Assembly (NCBI RefSeq): GCF_003590095.1
Contig: NC_039500.1
Location: 3,534,001 to 3,598,000 of the forward strand
Length of the DNA: 64,000 nucleotides
Source of the DNA: Trichoplusia ni
Lineage: Eukaryota; Arthropoda; Insecta; Lepidoptera; Noctuidae
Direction of reading: 5' to 3'
Shown here: positions 50,648 to 62,039 of the stretch, piece after piece
How positions within the stretch are numbered: the first letter of the stretch is position 1
How the letters are laid out: the number at the start of each line of letters is the position of its first letter
Translations under genes and position numbers: made by a program
Notes under the pieces: model-generated
The model's input: the letters and a program-made list of their open reading frames with translations, nothing else
The model's database searches: none
Told to the model about the DNA's origin: nothing

Positions 50648-51800
50648 GTAAGCCCCACAACTATATGATGCCCTGGTACTTCCACTGGCGAAAATTTCTT
50701 TTGATAGTTTTGGTGTGCTTCTCGATGCTATCATGCCTGGGTACTTTCAACTGACGGATGTCTATTTTCGCAGATTTAAAGAGATAGTTACAATTCCTCA
50801 GTGTTTTAGTTTAAGGTTTGTGGGATTATTTAAATTGTTAAAAATACGCTTATTATGCTCTCCTGCAAACCTGCTTAAAATACCTATATTCACATACCAA
50901 ATTCTAGTGGAAAGTATAGCGAAGGCCATTCGTACAAAATTCACTCATTTGCGATTTAAAAATGATGATGTGCAATCACTAAGTTAGGAGCATATCCGCA
51001 AGTGCCAGTAGGCCTAACATATACCAATGACCAATATGCTTAATTGGTTTATTAAGGAAACTCCATAATTATCGCTAAAAGGATAGAATAATCAATGATT
51101 TCCGCCGGTGAATACGATTTTAACACCTAAATTCTGATCATTATGCTTATTTAGTTACCGCTCGGGTTAAAAGTATAATTTAGTTTTTTTTTCGCACTTT
51201 TAAACGCAACGTTTAGACTTGTGGCACATTCATCCGTTGTAACACACGAACAGCAATACTATGTCGTAATGCTAAAGATAGGAAAGCGAACACAAACATA
51301 CAAAGGAGCTATTAAGTGAAACGATTGAAATATACAAGTACGTGTATTTTATGATAATAGTCATGCAACGTAAATGATAATTATTCAAACAATATGTAAT
51401 CTTACAGAGAAGTAACAATTAATTGTAATAGCTACAGCAATTTGAAATAGAAATTCATCACAGACGTATTAAAATAATCATTCAAACCGTGTGATTAGTC
51501 AGAATCTCATCATAATATGTAAATTTTAACGATCATAACATGATTTTCTTGCAACCTAACAAAAACTAGCATCGTAGTTGCATCGCGTCGCTCCAGTGCG
51601 CCTCACATGCCTAATGATGTTTACTATTGCAACTCGTAACTACTTGTATCCGTTCTAGTAATCGATTCTCATTCGAATATACGATTATATTTATCGATTA
51701 ACGAATCAATATCAAGTTTCATAGCGCGTAGGTTCCTTAGTTTAAAAAGCGGTGTCGAGTTACCCGCGAATAGGTTTAGAAAGCGAATAATAAATGTCAA
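50648..51800 (+). other. Start of the next hth intron, with read-through frame and imperfect duplication
   Basis: After the donor GTAAGCC the frame stays open for 34 codons (GKPHNYMMPWYFHWRKF, then the hydrophobic LLIVLVCFSMLSCLG) to TGA at 50,752-50,754. A segment at about 50,665-50,691 (ATGCCCTGGTACTTCCACTG) is repeated imperfectly at 50,730-50,757 (ATGCCTGGGTACTTTCAACTG), a spacing of about 65 bases. The rest is AT-rich with nothing recognised. Confidence 0.5.
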
Positions 51801-51829
51801 GGGTCTGTTTATGCTACTCCTACGCTGCG

Positions 51830-52620
51830 TCGGCAACAATTAATATGTCCGCACTTCGGATCTAGATGCGACGCGGCGCGTCAACACCCTTTGAGAGCCA
51901 ATTGAAAACTGACAGGCCCACATCGTCACGTCACTATCGCACGTCACTCCTTCTGCTTGAAATCTGTAAAAAGAAGTGAGCGCCGATCGCGCCGCGCGTT
52001 TGTCAACGTTCCGCGGTGAGACGCGAGCCGCGCGGCCGCGGGAATCACTCGGCGCGCGCCGCGACATATTACCTTACGGCTCTTCACCGATTGTCATGTA
52101 TTCATTCGTAAATGACTGATGGGTGTCCGTAGACCGGGACGTTACGACGTTACAACACTAGCGCCGGCCGCACAATACGTATTGAAATGAGACAGGATTG
52201 TGATGCACGTATCGCCGATGCATCTTGGTTTATCGCTTTCATATTCCTATGCGCTGGTAATTTGTGTGGGATTACATTGTGCTATTCATATTTAACAGTT
52301 TAAAATATTCAGCTATGACGTTCCGATTTTTTTCCATGTAAAAGTCGCTGTCTCGAAAAAGGTGCGACTACAAAAGACGCAATCACTGGCGCAGCGTTTG
52401 ACAGCTGTCAAAAATGGCCGAAGCGTTGGCGCGAAAAACTAACAAAGCGTCAGCGAGTGTTTTTTTTCACATTTCCACGTAGTTTTTGTGGAAAAATTAT
52501 GCTTTCGACACACGTATGTGTAATTGTTTGGTTTGTCGCACGGCGTGAGCGGCGAAATGCTCGCCAAATTGAATTTTGTGGAGCCGCGGTGTCCGTACTG
52601 ATCTGTAACTAGGAACCATT
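51830..52620. promoter_or_regulatory. CpG-rich island with a palindromic Meis-type site
   Basis: A GC- and CpG-rich block (densest at 51,980-52,070) lies 1.2 kb after the 127-nt exon. It contains TTTGACAGCTGTCAAA at 52,397-52,412, followed by ATGGCCGAAGCG. The 75-codon minus frame (51,840-52,067) is Arg/Ser/Ala-rich, as chance GC-rich frames are. It could be an internal promoter or enhancer; no clear TATA or initiator is seen. Confidence 0.3.
52397..52412. promoter_or_regulatory. Palindrome TTTGACAGCTGTCAAA, Meis/Hth-type
   Basis: This 16-base perfect palindrome has two inverted TGACAG cores and shares its central 12 bases with the site at 5,198. It lies in a CpG-rich island of an hth intron. 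Meis/Hth binding is inferred from the core motif; other factors may use it through the CAGCTG E-box. Confidence 0.4.
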
Positions 52621-55600
52621 TTGTTTTTCACTTTGTTTCTGTTATATCATCGAAAATAACTAATTGCGTAATATATCAGCGTGTTGCGGATTGTAAATCG
52701 TTTCGTGTCAGCGGGCGATGTCTCTCTCGAGTGGAAAAAAATAAGAATGATTCACTCGAGCCTATCTGAGGTTAAGAAGTTAACAGTTATTGTGCTTTTA
52801 ACATATCGATATCATAAATCATTGCTTATTAGGTCACAGTTATTGCTCGTATAAAAAGTACAATTAATATTATTGGTATCAGCCCCATATACCTACAAGT
52901 AGGTATAATAAAACAAAGGCATAAAATACCTTAGTTCCTGTCTTTATTAACGCAATCAAATTTTATCGCTCCACCACTATAAAACAAAAATATGCCAAAA
53001 ACAATTAAGAACACAAAACCCCGTTCCACCCAAAACAATAACCAGACTAATTAAACCAAAAATTCCCAGTTCTCGCCCGCGTGCCATAAAGGGCTAACTC
53101 ACTCCCGTGAATTATTCAAAATTCAAAATTTGCCTATAATTCAATCAGTCCATGTCCCCCGTCTCCCCGGGGAGGGGGTGTGCAGGGGAGAGCGGGGCGA
53201 TTATTTCAGAATTTAATATTAATTAACTGACGCTCTCGGCGTCCATAATTGCGTTTTTCAATTACCAAGTGACAATTATGCGATGAAAATTTTGGATCAG
53301 ACAGGATGATGGTGGTAATTGTCAATCGGTGACACTTGTGCTGAATGATTTTTTTTGTGCCGCCATGTTTTTACGGGGGAATATACCCTGTAGTTCTGTA
53401 AAAAGAATTTTAATTTTGATTGGTCGAACTCAAATGTGTATGGCATTAAGTTGTATTTTTGGAATCGTCATTCACAATTAAAGCTGTAGACTGGTTGAAA
53501 TTATCACTTAGTTGATTTCCATCCGAACTCCAGTTAATAGTAGACGTATGAAATATTTTTTGTATATCAAGCAGTAACTGGGAATAAGCATACATTAAAG
53601 CTATTGCAATTTTAACTGTAGTTTAAACTTAGTTCCTTTAGCTTTTCTTACATCACATCTTGCCCCAAACTGATCACCCAAACCCCTCTTCACCAGCCAT
53701 CAACCTGGTATACCCCAGCTCATCAGAACCCAGCTGTATCTCTAGCCCCTGGCACTTGTCCAGTATTACCCCAAGCAACAGGATCACACGTGAATTAAGT
53801 CCGGCATTCTCGTAAATGCTAATAGTTCCGCGTGAACTTGTTATATGCTGATTACTTATTTAAATAAAACATTATTGTTTACCAGGTGCTGTTTTAATGG
53901 GTTTATTGATCTTGTATCCTTAGAAACTGTTTAAGGTTTTTACATTAAATTGAATACACTGATTTTAGTACCATTTTATTGCTTTTAAAATCAAAACTCC
54001 TCAGCAATCTGGATTTGGTGTGTCATTGTTTTAAAGATATATATTACGGGCTGCCAATAAAAAATGCGTTCAAGTTCATAGTTCGTTAAGACAGTTATGC
54101 AGACAAGTTTGATGCCATGACTAAGCAAAACTAACAGAATGACGCGACAAAACATATCAAATAAACACAACTAGAAACAAAAACAACACGCGTTCAAAGC
54201 GAAAAATTATAACAGGGTGAATATAAAAAGACCCCTTAAATTCACGGTACATGCTCACTAAATTAGAAAGCAATTCTTAACCAAAAGAGGCGTCAAGTGT
54301 AACTCGAACAAAATATGAGGATTATTGCGTTACTGTACCCCCTAAGAGGTCGGGGTAAGTATGAACATCGAATAATATAAGTGGGCCCTAGCTGTTAGCT
54401 TCCATTTTCGTCACTCAGTCGTCCAGCCGATTCTCATTCCACTCACGGTCGTGTTGACCAGTGAGTGGACGCGAAGTGTGTTCAGAATTTTCTTAGACCT
54501 ATATTTAGTTCCATCCGGGTTTTAGATTCAGTCATGTCGTGTTTTTTGCGTGCTAATAACACTTTTGCGGCGCAATGTCGTATGCTAAGTAGATCGTGTA
54601 GTATTTGGTCGTTTTTTTTGTTATTTGATGTATGTATGTGTTTTATGTTTTAATTAAATTAGCGAATTCTTGTGCTAATTAGGAATGGTCATGTTATTAT
54701 TAAATTTGTGGCTTGTTTAAAGCCAGTAAAGAGATTGTCTACGTTGTTTTTTTTGTTTGGTTGGTAGTCTTGTCTATTGTCTGTACCAGGGACAATGATC
54801 CTCGGTTTTTCTGCCTGGAAATTTTCCGAGGTGTTCGGTTTGGACTAGTGCCCGAATAATGTCATTAAAACGTACTAGTAAATGTCTTCGAAAATTTGTT
54901 AGAAGCAAATAGGATTTATGTGCCTTAATTTGTTTCATATTTCTTATTCTTTGAATGTAATTAATTATTTAGACAATATATGATGTAAACACTAGAATAT
55001 TGTTTGGAGTTTACAAATGGAATGCGCCTTTTAAGATCATCAGTAACTATTATATCGCTCTCAAAACTGCAAGTCGGCTACTATGATCTTATAAAGCGTT
55101 CACCAGGGACATGGCCTTATCAATATTTCAGGCACAAAATTGAAAATTACCGGAACCCCCGGCTGACTTACATAACTCAAACCTATCGAAACCAATAAAA
55201 TATTAACTGGCAACGTTTTCCCGCCATTTTTCACCGGCCATTCGACTTTCGTATCACGTCCCACCCGCACTTACACTCAATGCTAAATGTAATCATAAAA
55301 TTGTTGTTAATAATTCATGTTAGAGGGAGACGGAGGTATGGGGATGAGCGAGAGGTGTATATAGGTGTGGGAGCGGGATTATTAAATTCTGTGAATGCTC
55401 ACTTTGTATCTAATATCCGAATGTGTTTAATATTAGATTAGTGAAGGGTCGGTGTTTGCCCGACTTCCCCGGGGCGTGGTGGCTCGTGATAGATTCGCGT
55501 TAAGTTACGTTTTCCCCGAATTATGATTGGTTGATGGTTTCTGCTCATTTGGAAATGGAAAATGCTCCCTTTGAAGGTGTAGACTGTAGGTACTTAGTGG

Positions 55601-55745
55601 GCTTCTGAATGATACTTATACATCGATATGGAATGAGTATGCGATACAGTAATTACGCATTTGTGTATCGCTCTTTTGTGTTCATGTTCCTTCCAATTTA
55701 TCATATAGCTAATCAAAAATGAATGGAACGGTTTGAACGTCCATA
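52621..55745 (+). other. hth intron segment, possible enhancer sequence, no gene
   Basis: This is AT-rich intron with homeodomain-type cores (TTAATATTAATTAACTG and CCATAATTGCG near 53,212-53,255) next to a C/G-run block at 53,155-53,200. No repeat or coding exon was recognised. Confidence 0.4.
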
Positions 55746-55749
55746 TGGA

Positions 55750-55900
55750 GAAATGGGATTGCATTAGGCTATAAATGTCCCACTGTTGGGTTCAGGCCTC
55801 TTTCCATATAAAGGTTTGAGCATAACGCCACGCTAGCCCGCTGCTGACTGGCGATTTGTTTCCTCACCGTTTGTCAATGGAGTCCTAGAATAATTAAGAA
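55750..55900 (-). repeat. Lepidopteran interspersed-repeat fragment (LINE 3' end type)
   Basis: The plus strand reads AATGTCCCACTGTTGGGTTC, then AGGTTTGAGCATAACGCCAC, phrases I recognise from abundant lepidopteran repeats. The complement of the first phrase (CAACAGTGGGACATT) is typical of the last codons and 3' end of a non-LTR retrotransposon, hence the minus orientation. It is a short fragment without coding capacity. Confidence 0.6.
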
Positions 55901-56444
55901 ATATACATTCAAATCCGTACGTAGAACCGAAAAGCCAAGACTGACAGATACCTATAATACAGCATCCTCAAGTCTTGCATATAGGTCATGCAAACCCCCA
56001 AAAATGTTATTTTGTATAGCTTTATACAATCTTTTATTTACTTAAAAAAATTCAAAAGCAGCTCTAATTCCAAATAAAAGGCAGTTCGTCACCTCGTTGA
56101 ACTTTATTTGTTTTCGTAATTCTCGTCACCTGACACTTGGTCCTCATTTCCCGTGTAACAAAAATTTGTGGTTTTGGACCTCAAGACTCATGTATCTTGT
56201 ATGACGAAAGGCCAAAGCTAATGTTACCCGGTACAGTTTTTGACAAAAGATGTATAATGCTCATGTTCCTACTGAAGATTTTTGGAATTTTCCATTTTGG
56301 ATTGGTTGGATGAAATTATTGTTGGGATTATTTCAGTTTGATTATCTGTTTGTCTTTTTTCTTATTGTTTAATATTGATAGCAAGAAAGACACAAGAACT
56401 TTGTGCCGCAGGGGTTTTCAAAAACATGCAAGTCACCATCACAA

Positions 56445-56525
56445 AGATATGCGGGATCGAACCCATGACACGTCTCGGACAGCCGGTTCAGCGTGGTAAC
56501 CTCTACAACTCGCCTATCAATCCAG
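56445..56525 (-). repeat. tRNA-derived SINE fragment
   Basis: The minus strand shows a tRNA-like head: GTTGTAGAGGTTACCACGC (A-box side) and CATGGGTTCGATCCCGC (B-box). It is antisense to hth and has no visible complete tail. Confidence 0.65.
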
Positions 56526-58239
56526 ATTTACTAGAATCAAGAACATGCCTTTAATTCTGACCAAAAAAGAATAGAATAGTAGAAATTAACAAAAGATTCA
56601 TTAACTAGTTTTCACAGTTACAATCATCTATATTTTCTGTCACATGTACAACAATGGTAAAAATATCATACACGTCTGTCCCATGGCATGGACCGTCAAA
56701 AATGTCCCCTTTCATCGTAATCCCTACATTACAAGGGCTTAGTATTAAACCAAAGGGTTGTATACAATGCAATCACACACAATATAATTCCATTGTGTGT
56801 CTGTGTGTGTCGCGTTGTGTAATATTTCGGATCATGGGATCTGTGATGTAGCTATGAATTCGAATTACATGTCCTAAATGTATTGGTCTGTGTTTAGGAA
56901 TATTCGATTTCATTCGATCCTGTGATAACATTTCGTCAGAACTGTATTTCTCGAAACATGGATTTTTCAGTTAATAGTCCCATGTCAAATATTTGATAAG
57001 CTTTGCAAAAAGACACGGCAAAAAAAATCAGAACCGATGTTAAAGAATAACCTGTATTTCTATTTTAATCTCCGTTTGCTTAAAGTTAAAAACACAAATA
57101 GGCCTTTCAATCAAAATCCCCAGAACACCAAACAAATTATTTCTCAAAGAATTAAACTCATCCCATCAGAGCATTCTTAATTTTTCATCCCATACATGTA
57201 ATATCACTTTAACAGAATTAAACACAGCCCCGCGGGACCCTAAAACGAAGTCACACATTATCATCACGACTCTCCTTCAAAAGGGTGAGAAGTGACGTCA
57301 CAACTGTCACAATGACAAAGTGATTCGTCACACATGACAGCTGCGCGTGCGACCGAGACAAAAAAACGACGGAATCAGTGCGTGCGACGGGGACAGAGAA
57401 ACAAATCGACAATTAGAGACATGCGTGCGCGCATTTTTGTCTTGTTTGAATTATTGTTAATTTTTGACCTGATTTTTTTGGCGTGAATGGGATTGTTTGT
57501 ATGGGATTGCATGAATGTATTGTGTCTTGTTATTTCTGTAGGAGGAATTATGGGGTTCCATGAACGAGATGTGAGCAGGTGATATCACTTTTGACGTTAA
57601 GCAGAATTAAATGCATGATGTACATACAAATGGGTGTCTAATGATGCTAGTTGATGAGAAAACATCGTTAAGAATAATTAACATTTGAATTTTCCATGTA
57701 GAAAATAAGATTTTCCTGTTCATGCAATACGCATATTGCCTTCTGACGTTGCTTGTAATTTTTCATTTTTGTCGACCTATGTTGGTATTTACTGACAAAA
57801 TTATTCATGAAAACAATGAGAGTCAGTTTGTCTTCGCATCTTATTAGTGAAGTCTAATTACAGACCGCTACCGGTCATATTATAGTATAATACACATTCC
57901 TAGACCAACCAACATAACTTGACCTCCCATTTCTTTATCTCTTAGAACCATCCTAGAAATTTCCTTACATCTGCAGATGAGGCGGGTCATGTAAAACTGG
58001 TGGCAAAATTAACATTTTTAACATTGAAATATTTATTTAAGTAGCCTATTTGTGTGTTTGTCTGTTCGTTAAAGGGCACGGAATAGTAGCAATGTGTCAT
58101 TTGGAATTTCTTTGTGAGAGTAATAGTTACAAGTTTTAGTTGGTAGCCGTGAATATGTTTTGCATAGAATTAGCTGGTTTGTATAATCACAAGAAAACAG
58201 AGAATATTCAATCTTAAAATAGTTGAAATAAGTTATATT

Positions 58240-58455
58240 GCTAATATTATAAAAGCGAAAGCTTATATGTATGAATGAATGGATGTGTGGATGTTTGTTC
58301 CTCTTTCACTCAAAAACCACTGAACGGATTTAGACGAAACCTGGTACGCAGGTAGTTTATAACCAGGATTAACACATAGGATAGTTTTGATTCCGATTTT
58401 ATGTCCCATGGGATCATTTGTAGGTTTGTAGCTTGTGGGCCTGCGGGCAGCAGTT
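58240..58455 (+). mobile_element. Degenerate Helitron, TCCTAC...CTAG family
   Basis: The 5' part, TAATATTATAAAAGCGAAAG, and the stretch CCTCTTTCACTCAAAAACCA followed by CTGAACGGATTTAGACG match the family seen at 33.5 and 34.0 kb, here on the + strand. The 3' end is worn (GCGGGCAGCAGTTACT in place of a CTAG/T end). Confidence 0.55.
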
Positions 58456-59226
58456 ACTTTGACTACAACAAAGCAAGCAGCTAAAACCATCCGCCATTTT
58501 CTTTCACCCCGGATCTTACTCTGCAATTTCAAAACTAATTTAAAAGCAGAAGTGCAAAATGCATTTAAATTCAAATGCCTTACTAGTCCAGGTGTGAATT
58601 CAGGAATGCACTGGGAAATGCCCTAAATGCCTACAATGTTTGCGAAAATTAGATTTCTGGCTTTATACTTACGTTATAGTCCAACAGAAATTCGGGAATG
58701 TGAAATAGAAATAATTCTGATGCCATTCCAAAGTTTAGCTCGCGTGATGAAACAACATTTTGTTTTGACGGAAAATAGGCTGGAAATAGGAATGTATGAA
58801 AAAAGTGGACGTTATGATGATGTTATGTTAATGTTCTTGTGTTTTGACCTTATTAAAACGAAGCCTCGTTCTATTTAATTCATTGTGTGTGTGTGTTTGT
58901 GCTGGATATCAAGTGCTACCTGTTTCTTATGGGCAATGTTGGTAATACTGTCATTCTTATACCTCCTATCTGTACTCTTTAATATCAGCTTCTATATATT
59001 GTGTTTTCTATCTTGATCTGTTCTTCTTCAAATCTCTTGTTTCGAAGACTGTTATGGTCTTTATTGTGGACTTGATGCTCTCATTTTCTTTTTTCCATTG
59101 GTGTGTCTGTGGCAAAATCTATTACGTCTTGCCATCCGAGCCATTTCAAGCAACATTATTGTCAGCCTTTCATCATGCTATTTTTATTGGGTACACTGAA
59201 AGCGAAATTATAATCTATATCTATAC

Positions 59227-59491
59227 TCTATACTAATATATAAAGCTGAAGAGTTTGTTTGATTGTTTGTTTGTTTGTTTGAACGCGCTAATCTCAGGAA
59301 CTACTGGTCCAAATTGAAAAATTCTTTTTGTGTTGAATAGACCATTCATCGAAGAAGGCTTTAGGCTATAAACCATCACGCTGCGACTAATAGGAGCTAA
59401 GATACAATGGAAAATGTGAATAAAACAGGGCAGGTATAAATCATAACTTATATCTTCTACCCACGGGGACGAAGTCGCGAGCAACAGCTAG
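59227..59491 (+). mobile_element. Non-autonomous Helitron, Lep1-like family
   Basis: The copy starts TCTATACTAATATATAAAGC and ends GCAACAGCTAG before T. It shares GAACGCGCTAATCTCAGGAA and the GGCAGGTATAAATCATAACT part with the copy at 39.6 kb, in the same orientation. A (GTTT)n run lies at 59,256-59,280. The exact 5' base is uncertain because TCTATA is repeated there. It encodes no protein. Confidence 0.85.
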
Positions 59492-60699
59492 TATTCTGAT
59501 AAATTGAAATAATGACACAAATTTATCAGTCATCCAAATTCACAATATTAATTTATATCAAGATATATGCTCCCATACGCAAATTACACTACAATATATC
59601 AATTAAGACATCATAGTTATCTTAATTTAAAACACAATCAATCATCAATCACTACATTACAACTTCAAAAAAAACTCCACAATTATACGCGTCAGTTACT
59701 TAGATTGTAAAGATTCGAATCTTATAACATATTCAGAAATTAGCATTGAGCTGTGAGCATGTCTGGCCGCGCTTGCGCACAATGCCGATGGAAAGAAGTG
59801 AGAAGAAGTGAACTAGCGTTGTGTCAGGGTGACAACAAAGGCCCACCGAAATAGAGACAATATCTCATACATATGTAGGTAGAGCATAAGTGTTGCCGTC
59901 ATCTCCGACACCCGTGTCGAATCAACGCAAATCACTTATATTTGACTATTTAAATGCCCCGTTTTACGTATGTACATAATTTTTACGGCTCTTAAACTAG
60001 TATAACTTACATTGGCGACTTTTGTTGTATTTCGCTCCATTTTGTTCGAATTTCCACATTGTTTCCGTTTCAGAATTAATCGGTGTACATTGTGCGCTTG
60101 TGTTGAGATATTCTTGTTAATCTCTTATTGTTTTTAAGACGGTTTTTTTTCTCTTTGAACGGTTTTAGGTCGTGTTAACGGTTCGTGATTTATTTATAGT
60201 TTTGTTCTTTATCTGGGAATGGTCAATTGTTCTTAACTTGCCTTGTTCTCGTTAGATTTGAATGAAAAATAACAGCGGTGAAGTAATTTGTGTTTGTTTT
60301 AAAATGGGATTAAAGTTACGAATTTTAACGTAGGAAATTTATTTTGAGCTATTGAGTAAACGCATCTCATTTTAATGCTCGATAAGTCTATGTTATTTAG
60401 GTTATCTCAAAGTGTCAAATTAGATATACGAACTGCCATAAAATGAAGTTTTAAATATGTTCCTCATTTAATAATATATGTAGGTATATAATGCGATGAA
60501 TCCAACGATATGAACATTGCTGACATGTATGTACTCCAGCCATTATGCAACAGACAGACAAACAAATAATTTATTCATACATCAGCCACGCCCAGAATTA
60601 ACTTGTGTCAGATTGACAATACGAAATTATCATAGACTTATTTCAGGGGGACACAAAAATATTTTGATTAAAAATTTATTTCACCAGCGAATCGTACCC

Positions 60700-60850
60700 T
60701 ACATTTTTATACCGGGTTCGAACCCAGACCCTGACAGATGTCAATCTGTGAAGGGACGCTTTTTTTAGGGTGCATTGGTGATAATGTTCGGATGAGAATG
60801 TTAAGCGTTTGGACGCGGTTCGATTCCCAGTTGATGTTAATTGTTAATGA
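60700..60850 (+). repeat. tRNA-derived SINE fragment(s)
   Basis: Two B-box-like motifs occur: GGGTTCGAACCC at 60,714-60,725, itself a palindrome, and GCGGTTCGATTCCC near 60,817-60,830. The second follows a tRNA-spaced stretch from about 60,760 and is followed by an AT-rich body. These may be two nested SINE pieces. Confidence 0.45.
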
Positions 60851-61257
60851 AATAATGGTAATTTTAATATTTGTTTAGTAATTGTTCGTGGGATCATCTG
60901 CTGCTTAGATAAAAAGGCGGAGATGTATTAGAACTCTCATATGATTACTATATTTTTATTATTATTTAGTGCAAAAAATATAACAACCGTAGAATTCTAT
61001 TTGCGATCTGAAATAAAATTGAATCATAAATAAGATCAGAGCAGAAAGTACTGAAATGGGACAAATATTAAAATATAGAGTATAAAAAGACATAAAAATA
61101 CAATTTCATTTTTCAAAATAAAATTTATATCAAAAAAACCTCCACTCAAGAATAATACAACCACATCAATAATACTTTAGGGTCCTGCACATGAAATACA
61201 CAAACCTTATCCTTATATTTTACTCCGAAATTATAGTGTATGATGTACATGGTCCCG

Positions 61258-61312
61258 CTGGGAGGGTCGGGCGAGGCATTCGGCGAGATTCGCCAGCCCT
61301 CCGGCCCTCCCA
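61258..61312 (+). other. GC-rich imperfect hairpin in AT-rich intron
   Basis: GGGAGGG at 61,260-61,266 pairs with CCCTCCC at 61,305-61,311. An inner stem GGCGA/TCGCC lies around 61,282-61,294. The fold contrasts with the AT-rich flanks. It may be a repeat fragment or a structured intronic RNA; the stem is too interrupted to call a microRNA. Confidence 0.3.
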
Positions 61313-61969
61313 ATTTACAGCCAAACCTCTTATTAGGAATAGACCTCTAATACGAAACCAATACACCTCAAGTTATGACAGAAAAAGGTCAAAAAAAACT
61401 CCAATAAGAAGAAAAATAATCTATTTTGAAATACATTGCAAATTGGACAGCATTCTATTCATATTTTAAACAGAAAAACATCTTTTACTTATTTCAAAAG
61501 AAAAACAGCGGTATTTCAGCTTTCTAAATTGGAAAGAAAGGGAGCTACATAAATAAGATGGGTAAACCTCGTAACAAGACCGAGCATTATAAAGAAAGTA
61601 TCTAGCTATAGAAAACTGGGAATAATTTACAAATACCTGAGCTACAGAGTTTTCAGTCACGTTACCAAAAACGACAAAAGTTTCGTTAACCAAGCAAAGT
61701 ATAAAAAAATACTTGTTATACGTAAATTTCGGCGGAATTCGGTCATTCCGCAGAAAATATATAGAGCAATAGTTCCCTCGGTCATTCTGTCCGTCCGTTC
61801 GGCCAAACATCGGCCCTTTCATTAGCCCGCATGTAATTTATTTGAAAATATATTTACGAATTTTCTTGTTCCCTATTTTGCCCCGATATATATTACGGCA
61901 ATTTCGGGTTTTTCGCTCACATCTTTGCATGTTATGTCCTCTAGTAGTTTGTGTTGTAGTTTTTGCTTA

Positions 61970-61997
61970 TTAAAGGTTTTTTTTTTTGCAGGTAAGG
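61970..61997 (+). promoter_or_regulatory. Recursive splice site (ratchet point) in the intron after 50647
   Basis: A tract of about 13 T residues is followed by GCAG at 61988-61991 and immediately by GTAAGG at 61992-61997. A fused 3'/5' splice site of this form is the consensus for recursive splicing of long introns. It lies 11.3 kb into an intron of at least 13.4 kb. Splicing 50647 to 61992 would leave the coding sequence unchanged and create a new donor, GTAAGG. A donor 40 bases downstream provides exon definition. Confidence 0.6.
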
Positions 61998-62031
61998 AAA
62001 GCATTGTTGTTCGAGGAAACTTATGGGAGTG
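61992..62031 (+). other. Cryptic 40-nt exon attached to a recursive splice site in hth
   Basis: The 40 bases between GCAG (ends 61991) and the strong donor GTAAGT (62032) have intact exon signals on both sides. The exon itself starts with GTAAGG, which can serve as a regenerated donor. Joined to 50647 in phase 1 it reads GKESIVVRGNLWEW, with the stop TAA formed at 62033-62035 if the transcript ends here. If the exon is included and spliced on, 40 bases shift the frame. In Drosophila, short cryptic exons of this layout help recognition of ratchet points and are normally skipped. It could instead be a real terminal exon of a homeodomain-less isoform. Confidence 0.55.
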
Positions 62032-62039
62032 GTAAGTTA

